A stretch of 64,000 bases of DNA. Origin: Aristolochia californica (lineage: Eukaryota > Streptophyta > Magnoliopsida > Piperales > Aristolochiaceae). The notes beneath the pieces are model-generated. The model saw only the letters and a list, made by a program, of their open reading frames with translations, made no database searches and had not been told where the DNA came from. Of the stretch, positions 20,540 to 31,203 are shown piece by piece. How positions within the stretch are numbered: position 1 is the stretch's first letter; each line of letters begins with the position of its first letter. The stretch spans positions 1,364,001-1,428,000 of the forward strand of contig JARWKL010000005.1 of assembly GCA_029961685.1 (NCBI GenBank). Reading direction: 5' to 3'. Position numbers and translations under genes: made by a program.

Positions 20540-22962
20540 TCAAATCCTTTTTACGATGAGATTTACCGTGTCTTCGGGTCCCAGAACCAGTCTGTAAGCG
20601 ACCGCATGGCGGTAGGTCGGCGATGGGAAGAAAGCAAACTTGGAGAGGATGACGGAGAGGACGATCTTTAACTGAACCATGGCGAAGTGTTGGCCGAGGC
20701 AGATGCGAGGGCCGACGCCAAAGGGAATGTATGCGAGAGGGAGCTCGCATGCGCCGGAGACGCCGTTGGCGAACCTCTCAGGGTTGAATTCCTGGGCGTC
20801 TGGTCCCCAGAGCTTTGGGTTCTGGTGCAATTCCATGGTGGGGATCCAAATGTTCAGGCCTTTGGGGATATCAAGGTCACCGATTTTCATGTCGCGCCGG
20901 GCTTCCCTTTGTATGAGGAGGGCGACTGGGTACAGCCTCATTGTCTCATGGATTATCATCGTCAGCTGAAAGAAGCAGAATTAACCGTTTAGAATAGTTA
21001 TATGTGTATGCTTTCTTATAAGAGGGCTGCCCCTGGTTTCCCTTTCCCCTCCGGCGACGGGAGATGAGGAAGGAGGGGAGTTCCCTGCCCCTTCTCTGTC
21101 GCCGAGATCCTTTCCTTTTCTTCATAATGTTTATTTTTTAAAGGGCTGCGTGCCCTTTATTCATGGAGAAGTAGCTATATTCCATTAGAAGAAACACTTA
21201 ATTTACATATTAGAATATAGGATTAAGGGAATTTCCCTTAAATACTCATTTAAAATAAAATATTTTCAAAAATACCACATCATCAAAATATTTCTAAAAC
21301 TATCCAACTTTGATGTGTCATCTTACGTGGCAGATGACATGGTAAATAATGATGTGGCAGATGACGTGTAGATCTATGTTTACTGCACTGAAGACGTGGC
21401 CACACATAAACACATAAGCATTTGACCGGTCAAAGTTGAGTAATTTTAGAAATATTTTGATGACGTCGATATTTTTAAAAATATTTTATTTTAAATAAGT
21501 ATTTAAGGAAATTCCCTAGGCTTTATAGCAGTTTTGGTTTTGAAAAATAGAGTTTCAGCGGGGATTGAAGAGGTAAGAGGTAGCTTACCACTTTCATCTT
21601 GGAGGTCATATCTGCGTCGGATGCGCGACCGTTAAAGACTTCTTGAATCTCCGCTCGGACGCGTTCTTGCCATTTGGGGTGTTTGGCTAGGAGGAGGAGG
21701 ACCCAGGCCACGGTAGTGGCGCTGGTTTCATGGCCGGCGAAGTAGACTGTCTTGCAGTTGTCGATTATGAAGCTTCTGGCCATCCTCTTGGAGATGTAGC
21801 CGTCTCTGACACTGTTGAGGATGACTTGCAGAAGGTCCCTCGCCACCGCCTCCTTACGATTTTCCCTCTCCTTGATCACTTTAATGATCGATAACCTGAT
21901 TTCCTTGTCCAGCCTCCACGCCTCCCTGTTACTCTTTTTGGGGATGTATCTGCGCGACCCCTCAATGCACGCTTAGTTTGTGATTTTGCCTGAAAGAAAC
22001 CGATTGAGTAGCAGCAACAGAGATTTTAAGCACTCACCTCAATCCGGGGATACCAATATCTCCAGTCTGCTTGCTCAGGGCAATTTGGAGAGTCTTGAGC
22101 TGTGAGAAAATCTCCTTCCCTTCGCCGAAGGAGCTCCCAAAACAGGCTTTTGAGATTACATCTGCAGTGTAGGCTCTCAAATCTGGATCGACGTTCATGT
22201 CTACTACTCCACCAGCCGAATCCAGTCTCTTCTCCCAATTGTCTGTCAAGGTCTCCAGACTCTCCAACATCATGCCTGTCATTCCCTGTTAAGGATGATA
22301 GAATTAGTGTTCTACAGGAACGAAGTTGTTAAAGATCTGGAAACATGAACAAATGGGTAGCAGCCGATGGAGCTACCTTGATCTTATCCATGAAGAACTC
22401 CGGAGCAATACTTTTGCGCTGCATCACCCAGATATCACCACTCGATGCCATGACGCCATTGCCTAACATGGCTCCTCTGTTCTTCCTTAGGTAAGGACTC
22501 TTCCCCAGATCGATCGTCTTCATGAGGATCAAGTCCTTTGCCAGTTCACTGTCCGCAATGTGCAGTACAGGGACCACGCCGGTTGAGAAGGTAAACACAG
22601 GACCTGGAAGCAGGATAGTCACATTAGTTAAAGTTGCAGAAGGGGGTGTAGTAATTATGTTTTCAGAGATGCTCACCATAAATCTTCTTCCACTCTTCCA
22701 GGTGAGGAAACAAGTATTGACTGTAGTCGTGGGACAACCGACCACCGGGCTCCGGCCGAGGTTGAACAGTCTTGGCTTGGATTTTCCTGACCTCGGGGAT
22801 GTTTCCCAGGAAGAACGAAGGCCGAGGACCGTAGATCCCCTGCTTCTCAAGCTTCCGCCGGATTCTCTGAGGCTTCAACCGGAGCTCATCGTAGAGAAAC
22901 AAGAACAGGGTGCAGATACCCATCAACAGAAACGAAAGCCACATTTTCGGATAAAATTCCAT
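20540..22962 (-). CDS. Cytochrome P450, CYP714-like (gene B, copy 1), 5 exons
   Basis: A second microsomal P450 of 515 aa, paralogous to gene A. Exons on the minus strand are 22962-22677, 22603-22377, 22285-22038, 21949-21589 and 20965-20540; phases are 1, 0, 2 and 0, as in gene A. The start is the ATG at 22962 (MEFYPKMW); the frame upstream to 22998 has only GTG. It has a membrane anchor (about residues 8-24), hinge GPRPS, AGHETS at 325-330, ExxR E381/R384, PERF 436-439 and haem loop FGVGPRICLG 456-465 with Cys463. LGNIPEVRKIQ, IDLGKSPYL and VMQRKSIAPEFF fit CYP714. Role: oxidation of a diterpenoid hormone or triterpenoid is plausible from the family only. Introns 1-3 are short (73-91 nt); intron 4 (623 nt) holds a MITE. 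Confidence 0.88.
21226..21518. mobile_element. MITE with ~90-bp inverted arms in intron 4 of gene B
   Basis: The left arm starts AGGGAATTTCCCTTAAATAC and runs to about 21310 (ATCCAACTTTGA). The right arm is its complement, from about 21430 (TCAAAGTTGAG) to 21518 (GGAAATTCCCT). The arms match closely but imperfectly. The loop has two GTGGCAGATGAC repeats. It is wholly inside an intron (21588-20966), so in the gene B pre-mRNA it would form a long hairpin. No clear target duplication was identified. Confidence 0.75.
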
Positions 22963-23404
22963 CTTATTTCTCCTCTCCACACTCTCTACTCTGCTCACTC
23001 CTGCAAGCCACTTTTATTGAGTTGATTGGATGGTTTGTTATCCTTAGAACCACTAGTTATACTTTCCCCATACAATAACATTTCTTTTTTAAGAAATCAC
23101 TCCAATCAATTCTCGTGCCATGGTTGATAATTCTACCTACTTGACACTTATCAGGCACTTATCAGAAAGCACCATTGAATGGATGCAATAACAAAAAAGA
23201 AAGTCGCTTATACAAGTCTAAGAAATGTAAGATTAGGAAATGAGAATTTGACCATTATTAGTCCAAAAAATAATTAGTAAAAATGAGATAATGATCAAAA
23301 TTTTCTTTTCACTAATTATTTTTTTAGAATAAAATGGTCAAATTCTTATTTTCTTTTCCTTTCTTTTATTTTTCATGGGCCAAATAGACATCTTGGCTTT
23401 CCAC
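22963..23404 (-). promoter_or_regulatory. Gene B upstream region with a small AT-rich fold-back
   Basis: Upstream of the gene B ATG on the minus strand. AATAAAAG at 23018-23011 is a weak TATA-like site about 50 nt before the ATG. At about 23238-23360 ATGAGAATTTGACCATT and its near-complement AATGGTCAAATTCTTATTTT bracket an AT-rich palindrome. The inner part (TTAGTAAAAAT / TTTTCACTAATTA) resembles the MITE at 25553-25732, so this is probably a decayed relative. Confidence 0.45.
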
Positions 23405-24010
23405 TATGGGGTTCAATAGAATTTCTCAAGTGGAGTATCGAGTCAAATGAGCTCTTTCAACTTTGATTATGATACTTCACCAATGAAAGGAGGTGGTATA
23501 TTTTGGTAGGTCTAATGAGAGATAATCCTTTCAAGCACTACGAGGAGAGATAATTTCCAATACCAATATGGGGTTCAAGAGAGTTTCAAATGAGGTCATT
23601 CAACTTTGATTATGATACTTCACCACTGAAAGGAGGTGGTACATTTTGGTAGGTCGAATGAGAGATAATCCTTTCAAGGACTACGAGGAGAGATAATTTC
23701 CAATACCAATATGGGGTTCAAGAGAACTTCAAATGAGGTCATTCAACTTTGATTATGATACTTCACCACTGAAAGGAGGTGGTACATTTTGGTAGGTCTA
23801 ATGAGAGGCAATCCTTTCTTATAAGGACTATGAGGAGAGAGAATTTCCAATACCACTATGAGGTTCGAGAGAATTTCTCAAAGTGGAGTATTGAGTCAGA
23901 TGAGGTCTTTCAACTTTTATTATGAAACTTCACCTCTGAAAGGAAGTGGTACCTTTTTGTAGGTCTAATGAGAGGCAATCCTAAAGGGTAGATGGGGCCT
24001 CCTTTTCTTA
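23405..24010. repeat. Tandem repeat of ~143-162 bp, four units
   Basis: Units begin at TATGGGGTTCAA (23405, 23567, 23710) and TATGAGGTTCGA (23867). Each contains GATTATGATACTTCACC, GGAGGTGGTA and TAATCCTTTC-type blocks. The array starts about 440 bp upstream of the gene B start codon. No coding frame recognised. The second unit has it at 59094-59699. Confidence 0.85.
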
Positions 24011-25549
24011 TAAGGACTATGAGGAGACTATGACAATGTTTGAAATTTTGGAGCAAGCCTCAAATCCTTTTGGGATAATGATAATTTAGTAGACAATCAC
24101 TTGATCATTTGGTGCATATTTTATACTAAAATAAAGTGGAGAATAAACAAGTTATAGGGATGTGGACTTCGACTTAGTGCCCTACAAAATAATCTTTGAG
24201 TAGGGTCCTTCATAAACAATTCTTTTTCTATTTGGTATGTTTTACATAAAAAAATATCCAAATGCTTTTTGCATTTGATTATTTTCTTTTGTTTTGTTTT
24301 TTAATCAAGCCAATAGTTAACTTATCTCATCCTTAAGTGACTTTTCCTTACTTAGACCAATGAGATCACTAGTTGGTTCATTTAAAAAATCACAAAAAAT
24401 AATGGCTTCTTGATAGAAATGATTAAATGATATAGAAGCTCATGGAACCTATCTTAATAATAAATAAATAACGAAAAACCCGTACCATGCATGAGGAGAA
24501 ATGAAGAACAGATAATAGTAAAAAATTAAATTAAACGAAAAGACTATTACCTCTTAAAAGAATAATAGCTAAAAATAAAATTAAAAAAATGGAAAATAAA
24601 ATAAAATAAAATAATTAATTACATAACTCTTGAACAAGCAATACAATGTATTACTCGTATGTCTTAGAAGTATCTATCATTTTTTTCTTTTTCACAGTCA
24701 TTTGAATCTTTGGGCTTGAGTCTTCTAGACCTTTTTGGTTTTTTCATAGACGTCTACTTATTACATTTTAATAAATTTGAATCAAATCTCTTGGGCCGCT
24801 AGTAAAAACCAAACATTTTTCAATATATGATGCATTTCAATTTTTTGAAACCATTGCATATTAAATAAGATAAAATCAATACTTTAAAAAAAGATAAAAA
24901 TGGAAAATCAGGAAAAATAATAATAAAATTAATAAAGGGATCAAAAGACATAAATAAACAACATCAAGAATCAATAAATAGAAGTAAAAAAAATATCAAA
25001 ATGAAAAATAATAATTATTAACTAAATAAAATCAGAAGATAATTTTTTCTATATTAAACAGTAAAAAACTAAAAATTAAATTAAATAATTATATAATTTT
25101 TAATAATTATCAATATTATTAATTTAGTTAATTAAACAGGTAAAATAATAAGTAATTAAAAATTAATATAATATGTTTTATTATAAATTATATAAATGAA
25201 CTAATAAACAATATATACATAAATAAAAACCATACAAGTAATAATAACTAATTATTATATTAACTAAAATATATTTATGATATTATTCAAGTATAAATTT
25301 CAGTTGGATTTTAAAACACATATACTATTAGTTAAAATATGTAATAAAAAGGGTAAAGATAAGTAATTAATAAATTTAAAATTATAAGCAATAAAGAAAA
25401 AACTGAAAAATATTTGTAACTTTTTAAACTATAAATCTAATTGTAAAATTGTAACTTAAATAATTAATGAACATTAAATAATAAATGTTATTAATTATTT
25501 TAATCAATATAATCATATTAAGGTAAACATTCGGTAATTAAAAAGATGT
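24011..25549. other. AT-rich intergenic DNA
   Basis: About 1.5 kb, extremely AT-rich from 24,400 onward, with many short A-runs and TAAT motifs. No gene, RNA or element recognised. Confidence 0.6.
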
Positions 25550-25552
25550 TAA

Positions 25553-25732
25553 GGGTCTGTTTGAAACTCCTAGAAAGAAAATGAGAATTTGACCATTTTT
25601 TCCAAAAATAGTTAGTGAAAATTAAATAATGATCAAATTCTCCTTTTCACTGACTATTTTTGGGAATAATAATTGTCAAATTATTATTTTATTTTATTTT
25701 ATTTTCTTTTTCATGGGATTCCAAACAGACCC
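25553..25732. mobile_element. Tourist-type (PIF/Harbinger) MITE
   Basis: 180 bp with terminal inverted repeats GGGTCTGTTTG...CAAACAGACCC, flanked by TAA at 25550-25552 and 25733-25735. TAA/TTA duplications and GGGTCTGTTTGG-type ends are typical of Tourist-like MITEs. The interior is a long imperfect palindrome (GAGAATTTGACCATT / AATTGTCAAATTATTATT). Confidence 0.82.
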
Positions 25733-25735
25733 TAA

Positions 25736-26350
25736 GTAATTAAAAACATAAAAGCAAGGAAATGGTTAAAACAGAAAACTAAAAAGAAAGAATGTAAATA
25801 GATTTACTACATTATTAGAGTATAAATTAAAAATAACAAAACTTTAACTTAGATAAATATTAATTAAAATAAGTAGTAGAAATAAAGAAGGTGAAATAAT
25901 AACTAATTAATAAATTTAAATTAAAACCATAAGTTTAATAAGTAATAAAAAAATTAAAATAAAACCTAATGAGGAAAATGAAAAAAAATGAATAAACGAA
26001 AATGAAGAATAAGTAGTAGTAACCAAATAAAGTCAAAATTGAATTTTTAGATATTTTAAACAGTCAAATGTAAACTTAAAATAGTAAAATAACTTTTTTA
26101 ATAAACATGCCATAGTAGTCATCTAACATATAAAAGTCTAAGAGTTGTAGGACACAATGTCGATATGACACCCCGGTGTAAAAAATATTTTGAGTAAGGC
26201 TACATGGGAATTATCCAAATTTGCACATAACAAACAGAAATGTTCTTCCAAGTTTGCATGTTCAACATCTTAGAATAAGCAAGTCATCAGATACATTTTA
26301 CTCCAAGAAATATAATTAAAGGAAATGCAAATAGCCTTCTAATTCAACTT
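25736..26350. other. AT-rich intergenic DNA
   Basis: A further ~600 bp of AT-rich sequence. Nothing recognised before the P450 fragment. Confidence 0.55.
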
Positions 26351-26711
26351 AGCAGCTCACAACCTGTTCACAAGGAGATTAACACCATTCCTAGGCTCCA
26401 AAAAATCTTGAAAGTGGGTGCATGGATATATCTGGGAGAGAGAGAAAATGCAAACTTAGAAAGGAGAAGAGACAAGACTACCTTAAGCTCTACCATGGCA
26501 AAGTTCAACCCCAAGCATGTTTGAATCCCTAAACCGAAAGGCATCTACACATATGGGTGCGTACAAGCATTCAAAACCCCATCCCTGAACCTCTATGGTC
26601 GGAACTTGTTTCTAGTCCAGCCCCCAGATTTCTGTGTCTCGGTGCAACTCAGAAATGGAGATCCAAATGGTGAAGCCTTTGGAAACACATATGCCTCCAA
26701 ACACCGTATCT
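26351..26711 (-). pseudogene. P450 exon-5 fragment (dead gene A paralogue)
   Basis: Matches gene A 2103-2460 closely on the same strand, covering the exon-5 stretch from about the PKG/IWIS block to the stop. It is much closer to gene A than to gene B. It is broken by an in-frame TAG where gene A encodes DANEF, by a 1-base deletion near the C-terminus (GATTTTTT against GATGTTTTT), and by lost exons upstream. The haem-loop Arg of IRTCLG is Gln here. It ends abruptly at CACCGTATCTTCC, where CACTA relic sequence begins. It is a remnant of an older tandem copy of gene A. Confidence 0.9.
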
Positions 26712-26715
26712 TCCA

Positions 26716-27668
26716 AGTTGTCTATGTAGAGTGTGTGCTAATAAGTTATTTTGAGATGTATGCCTAATAGAATATCACTTGTATGTGAATGAGAAGTTGT
26801 CGAGCTAAGCAAGAAAAGAAAAATAAGAGGTTGACAAAGAGAGGAAGAAAGAAATGTAGATATATAATGTTGTTAGACAATAATGAATCTAAATATTTAT
26901 TTCATGGGTCTATAACTTCTCTTTATGAAAGTTATTTATTTCAAACATTTTTTGTGTTGTTACTTTTTTGAAAACAAGATTATTGTTCTTGCAAACATAC
27001 TCCAAATGCAAGTTCATATGATATCTTACCTTCTCATCTACCTAGACTATCATCAGTCTCACGCCATGTACCGTCTCAAGAGATGGATTCGATGGAGCCA
27101 CCATCTGAGGTGCATGATAGTGAATTTCTTGAGGATGGGATAAAAATCTACTAATTATTATCACTCATTTATGTTAAATTATATTTTTCTACTAGTAATT
27201 TAAGTTTTGTGTATATAAATATATTCACTCCATTGCCTTCCACATCATCTCCATCCACATTGTTTCCATTTGTTTCCTCACAGACAAGGTGATCACAAGG
27301 CTTGATCAAGAAGATCCTGGTGGAGAGTTTGGAGATTTGTATAGGAGGGCATTGAAACCCTATAGTCCACTTTTCACTCATTGGTTGGGTCATATCTTGA
27401 GGACTCATATAGAGGTGAAGGTGGAAAGGTTCAAAGCCTACACTGAAGATCAATTAACTTGTGTGTATTCTTATATTGAGGTAATGTTACAAATTACTCA
27501 ATTAAAATTTCCCTTCTTACTTTTTTCTAGCTTGCAATGTTAAGTTTGATAATATTTTGTGTTATAGGAGAAGTTTAATATTGATATGAATAGTAATGCG
27601 GAGGCACGAGCAGTCGTGCCTTCTATACTGGGTGATACATTTCAACAACATTGGATTTCTATGCACGA
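26716..27668 (+). pseudogene. CACTA (En/Spm) transposase relic, left part
   Basis: Homologous to 13693-14645, starting at CTATGTAGAGTGTGTGC (the cysteine-rich part of the transposase-associated domain) and including LDQEDPGGEFGDLYRRALKPYSPLFTHW and LRTHIEVKVERFKAY near 27300-27480. Stops and AT-rich gaps break it. It is interrupted at CACGA by the LTR element and resumes at 36397. Together with the empty paralogous site at about 14640 (TATGCACGCCTAAT) this fixes the insertion point. Confidence 0.65.
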
Positions 27669-28099
27669 TGTTGGAAGACATGGCCCAAGCCCACACGACC
27701 AAGGAAAACTCATATATTGAAGTGCATTAGAAGATGGGCCCAAGCCCATAAGACCAAGGAAGACCCATGCATCCAAGAGAGATTGAAGTTGGGGTCAAGG
27801 CCCAAAGATCAAGGATAAGGCCCATAGGCCCACATACATTGATGGTAGGATGGTAACTAAAGAGTCATCTCATAGAGATGACATTTATGTAATTAAGGTA
27901 AAGTTCTAGGGTTAAAACCCTAAACTCTAAGTTCAGGGGTATTATTATAATATTTTAGTTTCATAAATCTATAAATAGAGCTTTAGGGGGAGGGTTAGAA
28001 ATAATCAATTCTATAACCCTTCGTCCTCTAGTTTTCTCCCAATGAGTTTCTCTCCCTTTTTCTCCATGAGCTAAATTCATGGAGTCCTGAAAATCAACA
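27669..28099 (+). repeat. 5' LTR of the non-coding Copia-type element
   Basis: 431 bp, TGTTGGAAGA to AATCAACA, with TATAAATAG at about 27970 as a likely TATA box. It lacks the extra AAACCCTA present in the 3' LTR. Confidence 0.88.
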
Positions 28100-28111
28100 T
28101 AGTATCAGAGC

Positions 28112-29043
28112 TTTGATTTTCAGGATTCTGACTATGGTTTTTCAGGTTTCATTCTCCTTTGTGTAGGGTTAGAAAATTTTTTCTCTTCTTTTATTTCTTA
28201 GTCTCGTGCATTGTTTTGCTTTCTTATTTTGATTAAATCTTCCTGCCTTGAGTCTCTGAAGCCGAACTAACAAGTGCTAGTTCCTTAATTTTTTTTCCTT
28301 CCTGCTCATTATGATTGCTGTCTTTCGTCCTTGAAAACTTGTTTGAATTGCTCTACGGCCATGGCTTCCGCCTTGGTGTAGATGCCCGCGACTTTCCAGT
28401 ACCCACACAATTCTCTGTGACTTTTTCGGAGTACTATTGACCGATGAGAGGCAGGATCATTGTCACTCTCATAAATTTCTCGAATGGCCCAGTAACGATG
28501 TCTCTGAAGAAGTCATCGTTGGAGTTGAGGTCGTTTGCTGTCTTCTTTTTCTTCTCATTCGGCCATTTTCATCTGCATGTTCTCTTTGCTTTTGCTTTTT
28601 ACCAGGGACTTCGGCGTCGACGTACTATTAGAAGTAACACTGGGGGATATATGAGACTCACTCCTGCACCGTCTCCTTGGCGTCCTTGGATATCTTCGAG
28701 TTCGCCAACAACGCCTTCTTCATGATCCGACTGACGTTAACGATCGGAAGGAACCTGTCCTGCTCCCTCGACGAGAACTCGCTATTAGTGTTGCTGTTAT
28801 TTTGTCTCCCCGATTCGTTGTTTGAGTCTGCCATTCGAAAACATTACGGTGGAAGAGTCTCTATTGGATTTTCCAAGCCGTCTCTGCTGTCGCTGTGATC
28901 CTGTGCTGTTTGGGAGCGTATTGTGGGGAAGATGATATTTCTGGAAGGTCTATTCTGGAGTGAAGTGTTTTTTCGGAAAGTCCTCTCTGTCAGGAATTGT
29001 TGTCGGAATGTTTCCTCCCGAGCCGAGCCGAGCTATGTTGCCG
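28112..29043 (+). other. Internal region of the non-coding element, left part
   Basis: About 930 bp of leader-like sequence after the primer site. Several frames of 64-93 codons exist, but none carries a gag or pol motif and none extends across the nested insertion. Confidence 0.5.
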
Positions 29044-29048
29044 TCGAG

Positions 29049-30578
29049 TGATAGATGCCAGATTCTGACATGAGAACTTGGTTAATTATAATTGAATAAC
29101 CCTTATAATTGTGTTATAGGTGGTTATTTATCGGTTTTCACTTGAAACGTGCATTTATTGAATTTGACATTAATCATTGCTTATATTGAATATTTTTCTC
29201 TCCTGAATGATATTTCATTCCTTTTAGGGTTTATTTCTTCTTGAAATTATTTTTATGGATTTAATTATGGAATTTCAGGAGAATTTTGGTGGAGAAGGAA
29301 ATATTTACCAAAATACCCTTAGTGAAAGGGAGGCGATTTTTTAGGGCAAATCGTATCAAAACGAGAGCCCGTCGATGGAAACAGGGGGGCCGTTGACCAG
29401 AAAGAAGAGGGAAATAGGGGAGGCCGCCGACCGTTCGGAGGGGAGACCTGAGAGGGCTCCCTCCGAACGGTGTTCGTCACCGTCGTCCACCACCATCCGG
29501 CAACCGAGAACAGACCCGAGGAGAGCTTGAGAGAGTCTCCGTCGCAGCGAGTTCGAAGCTGCCATTCTCTGCTCGCCAGGTCGAGAGGTGACCCGAGAGG
29601 GCTCCTCCGGCACCGATTCCGCATTCCGACCATCCTCCGGCATCGATTACCCATTTCCAACCATTTTCGAAGCTATTTCGACTCCGACTGAGACTCGAGA
29701 GAGCCGGTCAGAGGATTTTGGCTCCATTTCATCGACCTCCGGTCGTCACCTCCGTCCGTCGGCTTCTATCCTTCTTCGCCAGCGTCATTTCTACCTCTGA
29801 CCACTCGCTCTTGCTACCCGAAGCCATCAATTTCGGGAAATTGCAGCACCCGTGAGAACGAGTCTATTGCCCGAGCGAGAGGAAGGAGAAAGGGAGTAAT
29901 CCATCATTTTCGAATTTAATTTTCTATAGTTTGAACTTAGGTTTTGAATGTTTATTAAATGTGATTTGATAATTAATGTTTATTGAATATTTGTTTTCCC
30001 GATATTTGATTAAATTAAATAGTTAGGGTAGGATTATAATTTAGGTTGGATTTTGGTATTTTAATCCGATTTATGTCTTTCACTCTATGCGCCCGAGAGG
30101 GGCTAGACGCAAGGATTGAGAAATCGGATCCGTGGTTACGTGGCGCTCGAGAGAGGCACGAATCACAGTAAAATCCAGAGTTGATAATTTTAGTATCATC
30201 ACAATAGGAAATTGATTATCTGTATTCTATTGTAATCCGATCTCTGTCATTAACTCTAGGCGCCCGAGAGGGGCTAGACGCAAGGATTGAGAATCCGGAT
30301 TCGTGGTTATGTGGCGCTCGAGAGAGGTACATATCACGATAAAATCCAGAGTTGACGTTTCCTGTTGTGAAAGTAGTTAACCAGATGATGGTTTGATAAT
30401 TTAGGATATAATTAGTGTTTAGTTTAGATTAATTCATCATATTTGGTTAGGCTAGTTGACTGAAGAATACACAAAATTCAGTCCTCCCTGTGGATATGAC
30501 CCTCGCTTCCCGCTAGATTACATGAACGATTTGTACGCTTGTGAGGTATAAAAGCCGATGTAATTAAATTCTACATCA
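29049..30578 (+). repeat. 5' LTR of nested Athila-type element
   Basis: Starts TGATAGATGCC, ends CTACATCA. The 171-bp tandem duplication has its repeated phrase GCCCGAGAGG at 30091 and 30262. Confidence 0.9.
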
Positions 30579-30584
30579 AGTTTT

Positions 30585-30602
30585 TGGCGCCGTTGCCGGG
30601 GG
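30585..30602 (+). promoter_or_regulatory. Primer binding site (tRNA-Asp type)
   Basis: TGGCGCCGTTGCCGGGGG lies six bases after the LTR and complements the 3' end of plant tRNA-Asp, as in Athila and related gypsy elements. Confidence 0.88.
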
Positions 30603-30666
30603 AGGCACGTATTAAGTGTATTTCTTTGTTCTCCATGGTCTTAGGTTAGGATAAAAATAAAATAAA

Positions 30667-30699
<33 letters not shown>

Positions 30700-31203
30700 A
30701 TGCTTAAGACTCCTATTGGGATGTCTCCATTTCGCCTAATGTTCGGCAAAGCATGTCATCTACCTGTTGTGCTTGAGCATAGAGCTTATTGGGCCATTAA
30801 GGCTTTGAATATTGATTTGGCTCAAGCGGGTGAGGAGAGGAAATTGCAATTGAATGAGTTGGAGGAGATACGTCATGATGCTTATGAGAATGCCAAATTG
30901 TACAAGGAGCGAACAAAGCTTTTACATGATAAATTTATTTTTCGCAAGTCTTTTACTGTTGGGCAGAATGTTTTCCTTTATAACTCACGATTGCATTTGT
31001 TTCCAGGGAAGTTGAGATCTAGGTGGTCCGGTCCATTTGAGGTTACACAGGTGTTTCCTCATGGCGCTGTTGAGATCCGCAATCATGGAGACGGGTCCGC
31101 CTTCAAAGTTAACGGTCAGAGGCTCAAACCGTATCTTGAGAATGTCCCCACACCGGAGGAGGTGATGGTGATTTTCTTGGAGGAACCTGTCATTTCATCT
31201 TGA
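30700..31203 (+). pseudogene. Athila-type integrase C-terminal fragment
   Basis: A 167-codon open frame matching the end of Athila-class pol: [64 protein letters not shown] and [20 protein letters not shown]. The catalytic DD35E core, RNase H, RT, protease and gag are absent. The ATG at 30700 is internal to the original polyprotein and follows the A-run by chance. The stop at 31201-31203 is probably the natural pol end. Confidence 0.88.

Noticed and set aside
22963..22998. Longer gene B start at 22998 (MSRVESVERR...)
   Set aside because: The first codon there is GTG, and the added residues would push the membrane anchor inward. The ATG at 22962 gives the normal CYP714 N-terminus.
30585..30602. 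tRNA-like sequence
   Set aside because: Only the 3' end complement of tRNA-Asp, no cloverleaf; it is a retroelement primer site. The same holds for the initiator-Met matches at 15246 and 28100.
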